This document shows, piece by piece, positions 1-8,137 of a DNA stretch of 64,000 nucleotides; the stretch's first letter is position 1, and every line of letters begins with the position of its first letter. The position numbers and the translations under genes are program-made. The notes beneath the pieces were generated by a model. That model did no database searches and was not told the DNA's origin. It worked only from the letters and a program-made list of their open reading frames with translations. Source of the stretch: Leucobacter celer subsp. astrifaciens. Its GTDB lineage: Bacteria > Actinomycetota > Actinomycetes > Actinomycetales > Microbacteriaceae. The stretch spans positions 1-64,000 of the forward strand of contig NZ_JHEI01000201.1 in the NCBI RefSeq assembly GCF_001273835.1, given 5' to 3'.

Positions 1-13
1 ACCTAAACGTGCA

Positions 14-217
14 TCAGACCCGTCGCTGCGTTCTCTCAAGAACGGTGGCCTGAGTGGAGGAGTACCGTTGCCCGCTCGGGAAGCACTGCACGACCTCTCC
101 GCCGACGAGGTGGACGTCGATACCGAGACCTTCAGGCCAGGTGACAATCCTGGCTATGAGATCCCCGTACTCCTGGTGGGCCTTCCGCACTAGGGCTTTG
201 TTCGTTTCACGGGTCAC
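14..217 (-). CDS. small hypothetical protein
   Basis: This 67-residue frame starts at a GTG with an AAGGAA ribosome site about seven bases upstream. A longer in-frame opening to 352 would overlap the nrdH-like gene and has no ribosome site, so I prefer the short form. The sequence has a charged N-terminus (VTRETNKALVRKAHQ) and a small, possibly beta-rich middle (GIDVHLVGGEVVQCF). I recognise no family. It lies 28 bases downstream of the NrdH-like gene on the same strand and could be co-transcribed with it. Function unknown. Confidence 0.45.
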   Translation of the reverse strand: MTRETNKALVRKAHQEYGDLIARIVTWPEGLGIDVHLVGGEVVQCFPSGQRYSSTQATVLERTQRRV

Positions 218-245
218 GATGAGTTCCTTATCTAGAGTGTTGGGG

Positions 246-479
246 TCAGCGGAGGCTGGCGATCTTGTCGGGCCTGAACCCCGACCAGTGCCGTTCCTCG
301 TCGACCAGGACAACGGGAGCCTGCAGGTAACCGAGACCCTTGATTCGCTCAAGGCCGGCCACGTCGGCCGTGACGTCGACCACGGTGTACTCGATGCCCT
401 TCTTGTCGAGCTCCCGATAGGTCATTCCGCAGGGGCCACAGCCGGGCTTGCTATAGACGGTGACGATGGTCTTGCTCAT
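246..479 (-). CDS. nrdH: NrdH/glutaredoxin-like redoxin
   Basis: This 77-residue thioredoxin-fold protein is of the NrdH type. NrdH passes electrons from thioredoxin reductase to class Ib ribonucleotide reductase in the cytoplasm. The redox motif CGPC is at residues 14-17, and the NrdH hallmark WSGFRPD is at 65-71. The CGPC motif is thioredoxin-like; NrdH usually has CxQC, so its partner could differ from the usual one. The start is set by an AGGAGG site just upstream of the ATG at 479, which excludes a longer opening to 722. No nrdI, nrdE or nrdF is nearby, so this is an orphan copy on the accessory side of the window. Confidence 0.85.
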   Translation of the reverse strand: MSKTIVTVYSKPGCGPCGMTYRELDKKGIEYTVVDVTADVAGLERIKGLGYLQAPVVLVDEERHWSGFRPDKIASLR

Positions 480-540
480 GATCTGTACCTCCTGCACTAG
501 AGATGCGCTCCCCCGCGCTGTTCTCGATTCATCCCCTTCA

Positions 541-734
541 CGTTTTCTTGCCGTGAAGGCACGAATGTGCCTGCGGAGGCGCGAAGTGCGCAGCACAGCC
601 GTAGTGGCGGACCCGCGTGGCCGCAGGACACGCGAGAACGCCACGTGAAGCCGAGACGCGCCAGCGGATCGGCGAACGACTGTGTGGAGCACACAGCGGC
701 CGCATGCTGCCGAAGGCTTCACGGCAAGAAAACG
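541..734. repeat. 194-bp segment bounded by 17-bp inverted repeats (MITE-like)
   Basis: Bases 541-557 (cgttttcttgccgtgaa) are the exact reverse complement of 718-734. The interior has further short hairpins (for example ggcacgaatgtgcc) and no convincing gene. This architecture fits a small non-autonomous mobile element or a long structured terminator. No target duplication is evident. The rest of the gap between the nrdH-like gene and the recombinase remnant (about 480-866) shows no gene I can support. Confidence 0.4.
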
Positions 735-866
735 GGGCGCAGCCCCAAAAAAGAAGCGCCGGCCTCCGTGCCGGCCCCTCCATGAGCACCACGGTGCTCA
801 CTCCCCGCGCAGCGGTACGCAGGTACTGGCCGATCCGCTATCGTTGCAGCTCAGCCGACGCTGCGG

Positions 867-1072
867 TCAGCCCGCAGAGGCTTTGCTGAGCGCGCGACGA
901 ACACTCGACGCACCGACACCCAGCACGCGGCCGATCTGTTCGAAGCTCTGATGCTCCTCCCGCATCCGCTCAGCCGCGGCGATACGCTCAGGGGTCATCA
1001 CCGTAGGTCGGTCACCGACACGCCCCTGGCTACGTGTATGCTCCAGACCCCTGACAGTGTTCTCGTTGACGG
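867..1072 (-). pseudogene. C-terminal remnant of a serine recombinase
   Basis: About 67 codons encode the end of a resolvase/invertase: a linker like the family pattern GLxxARxxGRxGxRP (here LEHTRSQGRVGDRP), followed by a helix-turn-helix (ERIAAAERMREEHQSFEQIG, then GVGASSVRRAL). The N-terminal catalytic domain with the active serine is missing. The open frame runs upstream only through antisense of the adjacent MarR gene, so the remnant begins near 1072. It is evidence that a transposon or invertible element once occupied this spot. Confidence 0.7.
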
Positions 1073-1074
1073 GG

Positions 1075-1518
1075 TCAGCCTGCGCGGTCGAAGTGCCGTG
1101 CGAGTTCCTCGAGCACTCGGCGGGTATCGCCCAAGCGCCCGGCGCCGACGATATCCGCGGCCTCCTGCGCCATCTCATCAAGGATGGCTTCGCATACCTG
1201 CAGCGCGTGACGGCCGCGCTCGGTAAGGGTGACCCGGCGCGCGCGGCCATCGGCAGGATCAGGCGTGCGGGCGACGTTTCCGGAATTCTCGAGGTCGTCC
1301 ACGAGCTGAGCGACAGCCTGCGGCGTCATCTTGAGGTGCGCTGCGAGATCTATGGCGCGGAGATCACCATCGGCAAGGGCCTGGAAAAGTTTTGCATGGC
1401 GGTGACGAAGCTCCGGGTATCCGGCGCGAGCGAACCGGTCAAGGAGCTGATGTTCACTCGCGCGTGCCACCGCGCCCAGGAGCGGCACAAAACTTCGCTC
1501 ACTGTCATCGATTGCCAC
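1075..1518 (-). CDS. MarR-family transcriptional regulator
   Basis: This 147-residue winged-helix protein shows the MarR layout: an N-terminal dimerisation helix, a helix-turn-helix around residues 48-75 (DLAAHLKMTPQAVAQLVDDL), and the wing with the conserved DPADGRARRVTLTERG segment at about 86-101. It is divergent from the flavoenzyme gene at 1602, with 83 bases between the starts. Local repression of that gene is therefore the natural guess. The spacer contains an imperfect dyad around TCTAGA near 1565. The ligand cannot be predicted. Confidence 0.85.
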   Translation of the reverse strand: MAIDDSERSFVPLLGAVARASEHQLLDRFARAGYPELRHRHAKLFQALADGDLRAIDLAAHLKMTPQAVAQLVDDLENSGNVARTPDPADGRARRVTLTERGRHALQVCEAILDEMAQEAADIVGAGRLGDTRRVLEELARHFDRAG

Positions 1519-1601
1519 GACAATACGCTACCTTCCCCACCAGGAAAATAGTAAAGTTACTTGTCTAGATAGTTTGAAGAGCCACAGAAAGTCGGTCGCT
1601 G

Positions 1602-3173
1602 ATGACCACATACGATGCCCTCATTATCGGGGCAGGGAACAACGGACTCGCCGCGGGAGTACACCTCGCTGCCAAGGGGTGGAAGGTTGCCATCATCGAA
1701 TCCCGCGACGTCGCGGGCGGTGCTGTGAAAGCCGCGGAACTCACGCTGCCGGGATATCGCCACGATCTGTACGCGATGGGTCTCGGCCAGTTCGCCGGTT
1801 CCGCGTTCCATAAGGAGTATGCCGCTGAGCTCGCGGCTCACGGGCTCGAGTTTGCCGAGACATCGCACTCCTACGCGAGTGTCTTTCCCGACGGCACCCA
1901 CATCGGTGTCTCCACGAACGTGGAGGAGACGCTCGGGCAGATCGCGGCGCTGTCGCCAGCGGACGTCGAAGCATGGTCTGCACTACTGAAGGAGTTCGGT
2001 GAGAAGATCCCCTTCATCGGCGGCGTGATGGCCTCACCGATGCCGTCGATGATCGACGCGCTGATCGGTGCGAGTATCCTTCGCAAAGGCGGCGTGAGCC
2101 TCCTCACCGACCTCGGCCAGTTGTTTCTATCGTCGGCCCGTGACTTCCTCGACAAGCGGTTTGTTGACGATCGCGTCAAAACGACGATCGCGGCATGGGG
2201 CGCGCACGCCGACTTCGCGCCTGAAATTGCGGGCGGTGCAGTGTTCTCCTTCCTCACGGGCGTCTCCAGCCATCTTCAGCCCATGGTCATCGGCCGTGGC
2301 GGCGCAGACTCGATCATTCGCTCGATGCAGTCCCTCTTCCTAGCCAAAGGGGGAGAGATCCTGCTCGGCGAAAGCGTTACCGAAGTCCTTACGGACGGCA
2401 AACGTGCCACGGGTGTGCGCTTGGACAACGGCGCTGTACTGAAGGCATCGCGCGCGGTCATCTCCAACGCCCACCCAAAGCTGCTTGTCGAAAACCTCCT
2501 GCCTGCCGGCTCAGGCGATGAGAAGTTCGACGTCGCACTTGAAAAGTTCCGTCCGGGCCCCGCCACGATGATGGTGCACCTTGCCCTCGACGCGCCACTC
2601 GCGTGGAGCGCGGGCAAGGACCTTTCTACATACGCTTATGTGCACATCGCCCCGAGCCTGGACGCTATGAGTCGCGTCTACGACGACGCAATCGCGGGCC
2701 TGCTCCCCGAGGAACCGGTACTTGTCGTAGGCCAACCGACGAGCTTCGACCCTACCCGAGCGCCGGAGGGCAAACACACGCTCTGGGTGCAGGTGCGCTT
2801 CCTGCCGAACACGATCTCCGACGACGCGGCCGGTCAGATCACGGGCACGCATTGGGATGACGTCAAAGAGCAGTACGCGGACCGGGTCGTCGACCTCATC
2901 GAGCGCTACGCGCCCGGGACAAAGGACCGGATCCTCGCACGCGCTGTTCTCTCACCAGCGGACCTCGAGTGTGACAACGCGAATCTCATTGGCGGTGACA
3001 GCGTTTCGGGGTCCCATCACCTCGATCAGTTCCTTCTGTTCCGTCCCGCACCGGGCTATTCGAAGTACCGTACGCCGATCAAGCGGCTGTACATGATCGG
3101 TGCGGGAACCTGGCCGGGAGCCGGCGCGAACGCGACATCGGGCTACCTACTCGCCAAATCGCTCGCGAAATAA
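1602..3173 (+). CDS. phytoene-desaturase-like FAD/NAD(P) oxidoreductase
   Basis: This 523-residue flavoprotein belongs to the phytoene dehydrogenase/PYROXD2-like group. The N-terminal dinucleotide-binding motif GAGNNG is at residues 10-15, with the expected acidic end of the second strand (IIESRDVAGG). The C-terminal FAD-contacting motif MIGAGTWPGAGANATSG sits near the end. Such enzymes carry out FAD-dependent dehydrogenations or isomerisations of carotenoids or other hydrophobic substrates. No phytoene synthase or other carotenoid gene lies nearby, so a carotenoid substrate is not supported. It is divergent from a MarR gene that may control it. Confidence 0.8.
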   Translation: MTTYDALIIGAGNNGLAAGVHLAAKGWKVAIIESRDVAGGAVKAAELTLPGYRHDLYAMGLGQFAGSAFHKEYAAELAAHGLEFAETSHSYASVFPDGTHIGVSTNVEETLGQIAALSPADVEAWSALLKEFGEKIPFIGGVMASPMPSMIDALIGASILRKGGVSLLTDLGQLFLSSARDFLDKRFVDDRVKTTIAAWGAHADFAPEIAGGAVFSFLTGVSSHLQPMVIGRGGADSIIRSMQSLFLAKGGEILLGESVTEVLTDGKRATGVRLDNGAVLKASRAVISNAHPKLLVENLLPAGSGDEKFDVALEKFRPGPATMMVHLALDAPLAWSAGKDLSTYAYVHIAPSLDAMSRVYDDAIAGLLPEEPVLVVGQPTSFDPTRAPEGKHTLWVQVRFLPNTISDDAAGQITGTHWDDVKEQYADRVVDLIERYAPGTKDRILARAVLSPADLECDNANLIGGDSVSGSHHLDQFLLFRPAPGYSKYRTPIKRLYMIGAGTWPGAGANATSGYLLAKSLAK

Positions 3174-3187
3174 AGTGCGGCGGGAAA

Positions 3188-3727
3188 TCACGACCGTGCG
3201 ATCCTCGACAGGAAGCGATCCCACCCCTCCGGAGCACCGGCCCGTTGCACCAAACTGTTGCCCAGAACGAGTGCGACTAGGTCATCCTCGTCAAGGAAAA
3301 CCGTCTCTCCGCTACTGCGAGCATCCGTGATCACGTCACGCCCCAGTGTCATCACCTCATTGCAGGTTCGCGCGGCCTCAGCGGGGAGTAAAGGGAGCGT
3401 GGACAGGGCATCGGAGAGCAGACGGTCCGACGCCTGAACTGCGAAGACCTCTCTCAGGTAGCTTTCGATCCGCCCGCGGGCAGTCGTCGCCGCATCAACG
3501 GCCGCTTGAACCCTGGACAGTTGGGATGCGGCGGCGGCTGGAAGGACGGCGTCGAGTAGCTCCTGCCGGTTGCTGAAGTGGTTGTAGAGCGTCCCGATGC
3601 TCACCCCCGCTTCCCGGGCGACGTCCTCGAGCGGAGCGTTAATCCCGCTCTTCATGAAGACAGCGACGGCGGCATCACGAAGGCGCTCAGCGTTGCGTCG
3701 AGCGTCACTGCGAACAGGTCGAGGCAC
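3188..3727 (-). CDS. TetR-family repressor
   Basis: This 179-residue protein begins at a GTG. The helix-turn-helix is at about residues 29-60 (EDVAREAGVSIGTLYNHFSN), which is textbook TetR. The C-terminal ligand domain is variable and gives no substrate clue. It is divergent from the DsbA-like gene at 3807. A strong palindrome sits 10 bases upstream of its start, so autoregulation and control of the divergent oxidoreductases are likely. Confidence 0.88.
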   Translation of the reverse strand: MPRPVRSDARRNAERLRDAAVAVFMKSGINAPLEDVAREAGVSIGTLYNHFSNRQELLDAVLPAAAASQLSRVQAAVDAATTARGRIESYLREVFAVQASDRLLSDALSTLPLLPAEAARTCNEVMTLGRDVITDARSSGETVFLDEDDLVALVLGNSLVQRAGAPEGWDRFLSRIARS

Positions 3728-3736
3728 AAGAGTCTC

Positions 3737-3763
3737 CTAAGTTGAGGAATAACCTCAGTTTAG
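3737..3763. promoter_or_regulatory. 27-bp palindromic TetR operator
   Basis: The site reads CTAA-N2-TGAGG-N5-CCTCA-N2-TTAG, an almost perfect dyad centred at 3750. It lies between divergent starts at 3727 (TetR) and 3807 (DsbA-like). Size, symmetry and position fit a dimeric TetR operator. Confidence 0.7.
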
Positions 3764-3806
3764 TTGTTGTTGGACATCACGTCACCTGCGAAAGAAGGAG
3801 CGAAAT

Positions 3807-4478
3807 ATGACGGATACCAGCCAAGAGAGGCGGCTGCGGATCGACCTGTGGGCGGATGTGGTGTGCCCGGTCTGCTATCTGGGAGACAACCGGTTGCAGC
3901 GCGCGATCGCCGAGAGCGGTCACGCGGACCGCATCGACCTCGTGCTGCATTCCTTCGAACTGCATCCTGACACGCCAGATGAGATCCTCGACAACTCCGA
4001 GGTTCTTGCGAAGATGACAGGCGCGAGCGTCGACGAGGTCGAAGCCGGAGAGGAACAGTTCGGGGCGGTAGCGCGTGCGGACGGGTTGCCATTCTCCATC
4101 CGACGCGGGCACCGCAACACGAAGCGCATCCACCGAATGATCAAACTCGCCGGACGCTATGACGCGAGCGTCGCGCTCATGGATCTCGTGCAGCGCGCCG
4201 CTTTCGGCGGAAACTACGACGCCTTCGGCGACGAGTTCCTGATCGATGCCGCTGTATCGGTCGGTGTCCCCGAGCCTGAGGCGCGAGAAGTCGCGTCCAC
4301 CGAGCAGTTCGCCGATGACGTCGACGCAGACCGGAACACGGCACTGCGCCTCGGCGCACGGGGCGTGCCCTTCGCAGTGTTCGACGACAGATTCGCCGTT
4401 CCCGGCGCGGCCTCAGTCGACGGATACCGGCAGGCAATCGAGAAGGCGTTGGCAGCAGAAGTACCGGCCTCAGTATGA
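3807..4478 (+). CDS. DsbA-family (FrnE-like) oxidoreductase
   Basis: This 223-residue protein of the DsbA/FrnE thioredoxin superfamily has its redox motif CPVC at residues 20-23 after the first strand (IDLWADVVCPVC). The helical insertion follows, and the cis-proline loop is GARGVPFAVFD near residue 190. There is no signal peptide, so it acts in the cytoplasm, probably on disulfides or small thiol substrates. An AGAAGGAG site precedes the ATG. It lies downstream of the TetR operator and upstream of an NmrA-like gene. Confidence 0.88.
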   Translation: MTDTSQERRLRIDLWADVVCPVCYLGDNRLQRAIAESGHADRIDLVLHSFELHPDTPDEILDNSEVLAKMTGASVDEVEAGEEQFGAVARADGLPFSIRRGHRNTKRIHRMIKLAGRYDASVALMDLVQRAAFGGNYDAFGDEFLIDAAVSVGVPEPEAREVASTEQFADDVDADRNTALRLGARGVPFAVFDDRFAVPGAASVDGYRQAIEKALAAEVPASV

Positions 4479-4641
4479 GTGAGTCAGCGATAGCTTCTCT
4501 GCCCACCATCGGCGGAGGAGCCCTCTGCGCAGAAGACGCAGCATGCCAATGGGTTGCGCCCGCACCCACACTACAGACCCCCACAAGCGCCCCGCAGACA
4601 ATTGCGAGCGCATCACCCACACCCGAGAGAGAAGAGAACAA

Positions 4642-5325
4642 ATGAGCAGCATCACCGTCATCGGCGGAACTGGATATGCAGGAAGCCACATCGCCGCAGA
4701 AGCACAACGACGCGGCCACCACGTCATCGTCGCAAGCCGCAGCGCCCACGCACCAACTGAACCCGTGCCAGACAACGTCGAGTACCGAGCGATCGATGCT
4801 CTCGATACGGCCCAACTCTCTGTGGTCATCGCCGATAGCGACGTCGTGGTCTCGGCGCTCTCTCCGCGGGCAGGCCTTGACGGTATGATCGGCGACGTCA
4901 ACCGCAAGATTGCTGATCTCGTCGCCCAGCAGGGGACAACACTGCTCGTCGTCGGCGGATTCAGCTCCCTGCGACGTGAACACGGAGGACCCCGCGTGAT
5001 CGACGAAGGCTTCGGCGACAACAGTGGGGTGCCTGATGATCACCTCGCCGCGCTCATCAGCGAAGCCACCCAGATGAACGCCATCCTTCAAGATCTCCTC
5101 GCCCGCGAAGACGACCTCGACTGGGCATTCTTCTCACCCGGGATGGAGTTCGGCTCCCACGTGCCAGGAGAACCCACAGGGACCTACCGAGTCGGCACCG
5201 ACGGCCTCGTCCTCACAGACGCGAACGGGCACACCGCAATAGGGGGAGCCGATTTCGCTCTGGCCGTCCTCGACCAACTCGACTCGCCCACCCCCCACCG
5301 CGGACACCTCGCCGTGGCATACTGA
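4642..5325 (+). CDS. NAD(P)-binding NmrA/SDR-like protein
   Basis: This 227-residue atypical short-chain dehydrogenase (NAD(P)H-binding, YwnB-like) has the Rossmann motif GGTGYAG at residues 8-14. It lacks a clear YxxxK catalytic pair, as is usual for this group, which acts as small reductases or redox sensors. I place the start at MSSITVIGG because a GAGAGAAGAG stretch lies just upstream; the longer frame from 4543 has no support. The 163 bases between the DsbA-like gene and this start hold nothing recognisable. Co-regulation with the upstream gene by the TetR protein is plausible. Confidence 0.8.
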   Translation: MSSITVIGGTGYAGSHIAAEAQRRGHHVIVASRSAHAPTEPVPDNVEYRAIDALDTAQLSVVIADSDVVVSALSPRAGLDGMIGDVNRKIADLVAQQGTTLLVVGGFSSLRREHGGPRVIDEGFGDNSGVPDDHLAALISEATQMNAILQDLLAREDDLDWAFFSPGMEFGSHVPGEPTGTYRVGTDGLVLTDANGHTAIGGADFALAVLDQLDSPTPHRGHLAVAY

Positions 5326-5472
5326 CAGGGGCTGGGCGAGGGCGGCCGGCCTCCATCTCAAATTCTGCCGCCCAGTCTCAGCTCCTTTTGGGAAGGACTG
5401 TCTGGGAGCTAGCTGTTGCTGGCCATGAGGTTGTTGACGGTTGTCGGCCGGCCTGTGACGGAACGATCGATG

Positions 5473-6075
5473 CTAAGCGGTTGTCGGTGGCGCTTCACGG
5501 GGGAGGTTCATGGCCGCGGCGGCTGCAGTGATGCTGGGCAGCACGAGTTCTGACCAGCGTTCTATGTCGCGCTGACTGGTGCCGCCCGGTGTACTGGTGA
5601 CCAGCAGATACACGTCGGCCACCGTGAGGTCGGGGCGGACCTCGCCGCTGGCGATGCCCAGCGCGATCAGGTCCTCAAGGGCCTTCGCTGCTTCGGATTC
5701 GTCGATGTTGATCGACGCGCCGAGCGCCGGCGCGGCAGCCTTCGCCGCGGCGTTCTGCGCTGTGACGCGGAAGACCTCCACGAGAAATCCCGCCAGAGCC
5801 TGCAGGGGTGTGAGTTCTTCATCTTGCGCGCGAGCGAGAGCGCGGTGAGCTCCCGTGATCATGTGCTCGGTGTACTCCGACAGCACGGCCGCAACGAGGT
5901 CGACCTTCGTCGGGAAGTGCCGATAGAGCGTCCCAACGGCTACCCCTGCTGCGTTTGCGATGGCCTCCATGCTCACGTCCGGGCCGTGCAGCCCGATCTG
6001 CGAGCGGGCCGCATCCAGGATCTTCGCTCGGTTGCGGATCGCGTCGGCGCGCATCGGCCGGGCACCACTGGGCAT
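5473..6075 (-). CDS. TetR/AcrR-family repressor
   Basis: This 200-residue regulator has an N-terminal helix-turn-helix (ANAAGVAVGTLYRHFPTKVD at about residues 42-61) and a C-terminal ligand-binding domain of the SCO1712-type helical fold. A CTGGAGGCG site precedes the ATG. It is divergent from the SDR gene at 6164 across a spacer carrying two dyads. Repression of itself and of the SDR is the obvious model. The 147 bases between 5326 and 5472 contain only a short duplicated ggttgtcgg motif and no gene. Confidence 0.88.
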   Translation of the reverse strand: MPSGARPMRADAIRNRAKILDAARSQIGLHGPDVSMEAIANAAGVAVGTLYRHFPTKVDLVAAVLSEYTEHMITGAHRALARAQDEELTPLQALAGFLVEVFRVTAQNAAAKAAAPALGASINIDESEAAKALEDLIALGIASGEVRPDLTVADVYLLVTSTPGGTSQRDIERWSELVLPSITAAAAAMNLPREAPPTTA

Positions 6076-6105
6076 AAGACGCCTCCAGGTTGAGCTTGCA
6101 AAAAA

Positions 6106-6144
6106 ATGAATCTTGATTCATGATAAATGTGAATCACCGTTCAT
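6106..6144. promoter_or_regulatory. tandem TetR operator dyads
   Basis: Bases 6106-6121 form a perfect palindrome ATGAATC-TT-GATTCAT. A second, degenerate dyad (TGAATC-N3-GTTCAT) follows at about 6130-6144. Together they occupy the promoter space between the divergent TetR and SDR starts, as expected for cooperative repressor binding. The core ATGAATC resembles the half sites of many TetR operators controlling SDR genes. Confidence 0.7.
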
Positions 6145-6163
6145 CTTACATCTGGAGCACGTC

Positions 6164-6997
6164 ATGACCACCAAGATCGCCCTCGTCACCGGCGCCTCGT
6201 CCGGCATCGGAGAGTCCACCGCGCGGAAGCTGCAATCACTCGGGTTCACTGTGTACGGCGCGGCCCGCCGCGTAGACCGGCTCGAGAAGCTCGCCAATGA
6301 CGGCATCCGCCCACTGGCGATGGACGTCACGGACGACCAATCCATGCAGGACGGCATCGCTCGCATCATCGAGGAGACCGGCCGCATCGACGTGCTGGTC
6401 AACAACGCCGGCTACGGCTCGTACGGTGCACTGGAAGACGTCGAGATCGACGAGGGCCGCCGCCAGTTCGAGGTCAACGTGTTCGGCGCGATCCGGCTCG
6501 CCCAGCTGGCGCTCCCTCACATGCGCGCGCAGCGCGCCGGGACGATCGTGAACATCACCTCTATGGGAGGCAAACTCCACACCCCGCTCGGTGGGTGGTA
6601 TCACGGCACGAAGTTCGCCCTCGAGGCGCTCAGCGACTGCCTGCGAATCGAGGTCGCGCCGTTCGGTATCAACGTCGTCGTCATCGAGCCCGGCGGCATC
6701 GCCACCGAATGGGGCGGTATCGCCGCCGACCACCTCGACAACACCGTCGGGTCCGGCGCGTATAGGAAGCAGGCGACGGCAGTGGCGAAATCCCTGCGAT
6801 CCGAGGCGAACGCGAACCGCAACTCACCGCCGTCCGTGATCTCCGACGCCATCGGCAAGGCCGTCACCGCGAAGCGCCCTAAGACCCGCTACGCAGTGGG
6901 ATTCGGCGCAAAGCCCCTCATCGCCGCGCGCAACATCCTCACCGACCGGCAGTTCGACGCGCTGATTACCCGCGCGACCGGCCTGCCTCGCGACTGA
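6164..6997 (+). CDS. short-chain dehydrogenase/reductase
   Basis: This 277-residue classical SDR has the cofactor motif TGASSGIG at residues 9-16, NNAG near 86-89, and the catalytic Tyr-Lys pair in YHGTK preceded by the conserved serine of NITSMGG. The PGGIATEW segment follows the active site as in oxidoreductases of the YusZ/YqjQ type. The substrate is unknown. I choose the ATG at 6164 because it has GGAG at the right distance; an upstream in-frame ATG would fall inside the operator. Expression is probably controlled by the divergent TetR gene. Confidence 0.88.
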   Translation: MTTKIALVTGASSGIGESTARKLQSLGFTVYGAARRVDRLEKLANDGIRPLAMDVTDDQSMQDGIARIIEETGRIDVLVNNAGYGSYGALEDVEIDEGRRQFEVNVFGAIRLAQLALPHMRAQRAGTIVNITSMGGKLHTPLGGWYHGTKFALEALSDCLRIEVAPFGINVVVIEPGGIATEWGGIAADHLDNTVGSGAYRKQATAVAKSLRSEANANRNSPPSVISDAIGKAVTAKRPKTRYAVGFGAKPLIAARNILTDRQFDALITRATGLPRD

Positions 6998-7013
6998 GCC
7001 AGCCCGCCCCGGC

Positions 7014-8097
7014 AACATCTCAGCCGTTTCTGTACCGCCCGCACTCGAGTTCCCAGGAGCACGGCCGACACGATGACACACAAGAACGCGCCGCTGACTC
7101 CGCAAGGCCGCAGGCGGCTCGTCGAGCGCTGCCGGACCCGCCCGATCGCGCACGTGGCCGCCGAGATGGGCATCTCCCGCGCGACCGCGTCGAAGTGGGT
7201 GAACCGCTACAAGCAGTTCGGCGAGCTCGGACTCCACGACCGTTCCTCTGCACCAGTCCGGCAGCCGACCGCAACACCTGGCGAGACGGTGGTGCGAATC
7301 GAGAAGCTGCGGCGTGAGAAGAAGTGGCCAGCATCTCGCATCGCCTTCGAGCTGCGCACTGACGGGGTTGCGGTCAGCCGGCGCACGATCACCCGGCACC
7401 TGGCCCAGCTCGGGCTGAACCGCCGCCGGTTTATCGACCCGAGCGGCGAGACCAACCGTGAGGTCAAGTCGATCACTGCCACGCATCCCGGACACATGGT
7501 CCACATGGACATGAAGAAGGTCGGGCGCATCCCCGACGGCGGCGGCTGGCGGGTACACGGGAAGAACAGCCCCGAGGCTCGGGCCGCCGCCCGCGCGAAG
7601 ACCCGCGGGGCCCGCGCCGGCTACTCCTACCTGCACTCCGCGATCGACGGGCACACGCGCATCGCGTACACCGAGTCGCTCGAGAACGAACAGGGCCCGA
7701 CCGCCGTCGCGTTCTTGAACCGTGCCCGAGCGTGGTTCGCTCAGCACGGGATCGTGAAGATCGAACGGATCATCACCGACAACGGCGCCTGCTACCGCTC
7801 CGGCGCCTTCGCCGCCGCCCTGGGCGGTGCCGAGCACAAGCGCACGAAGCCGTACACGCCCAAGCACAACGGGAAAGTCGAGCGATACAACCGCATTCTC
7901 GCCGAGGAGTTCCTCTACGCCAGGACCTGGACCTCCGAACAGCAGCGCGCGACAGCGCTCGAGACCTGGAACCTGCACTACAACTACCACCGGCCCCACG
8001 GCGCACATGATGGCAAGCCGCCCGCATCCGCGACGCCGTCACGCGTCAACAACGTCCTGGCCTCATACAGCTAGCCAGAACGTGGCTTTCACTTGTG
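7014..8097 (+). mobile_element. IS481-type insertion sequence (ends tentative)
   Basis: A transposase fills this segment. The flanks contain a weak imperfect inverted match: caacatctcagccgtttctg at the left against the reverse complement of bases around 8074-8097 at the right, sharing CAA, AGCC and TTCTG blocks. The true ends and any target duplication cannot be fixed by eye. The element sits between the SDR and an NmrA-type gene without visibly breaking either. Confidence 0.45.
7073..8074 (+). CDS. IS481-family transposase
   Basis: This 333-residue DDE transposase looks intact. An N-terminal helix-turn-helix (AAEMGISRATASKWVNRYKQ) precedes an rve integrase core with the catalytic acidic residues in HMVHMDMKK, RIITDNGACYRS and HNGKVERYNRILAEEF. 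The C-terminal WNLHYNYHRPHGAHDGKPP motif is typical of the family. Length and motifs match full-size IS481 enzymes, so the element may still be active. Confidence 0.92.
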   Translation: MTHKNAPLTPQGRRRLVERCRTRPIAHVAAEMGISRATASKWVNRYKQFGELGLHDRSSAPVRQPTATPGETVVRIEKLRREKKWPASRIAFELRTDGVAVSRRTITRHLAQLGLNRRRFIDPSGETNREVKSITATHPGHMVHMDMKKVGRIPDGGGWRVHGKNSPEARAAARAKTRGARAGYSYLHSAIDGHTRIAYTESLENEQGPTAVAFLNRARAWFAQHGIVKIERIITDNGACYRSGAFAAALGGAEHKRTKPYTPKHNGKVERYNRILAEEFLYARTWTSEQQRATALETWNLHYNYHRPHGAHDGKPPASATPSRVNNVLASYS

Positions 8098-8137
8098 TGA
8101 CCGAGCGGGCGGCAGTCAGGATGTACCCGTCCCGTGG

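Noticed and set aside
1602..3173. Carotenoid biosynthesis cluster
   Set aside because: No crtB, crtE or lycopene cyclase nearby. The flavoenzyme is only phytoene-desaturase-like.
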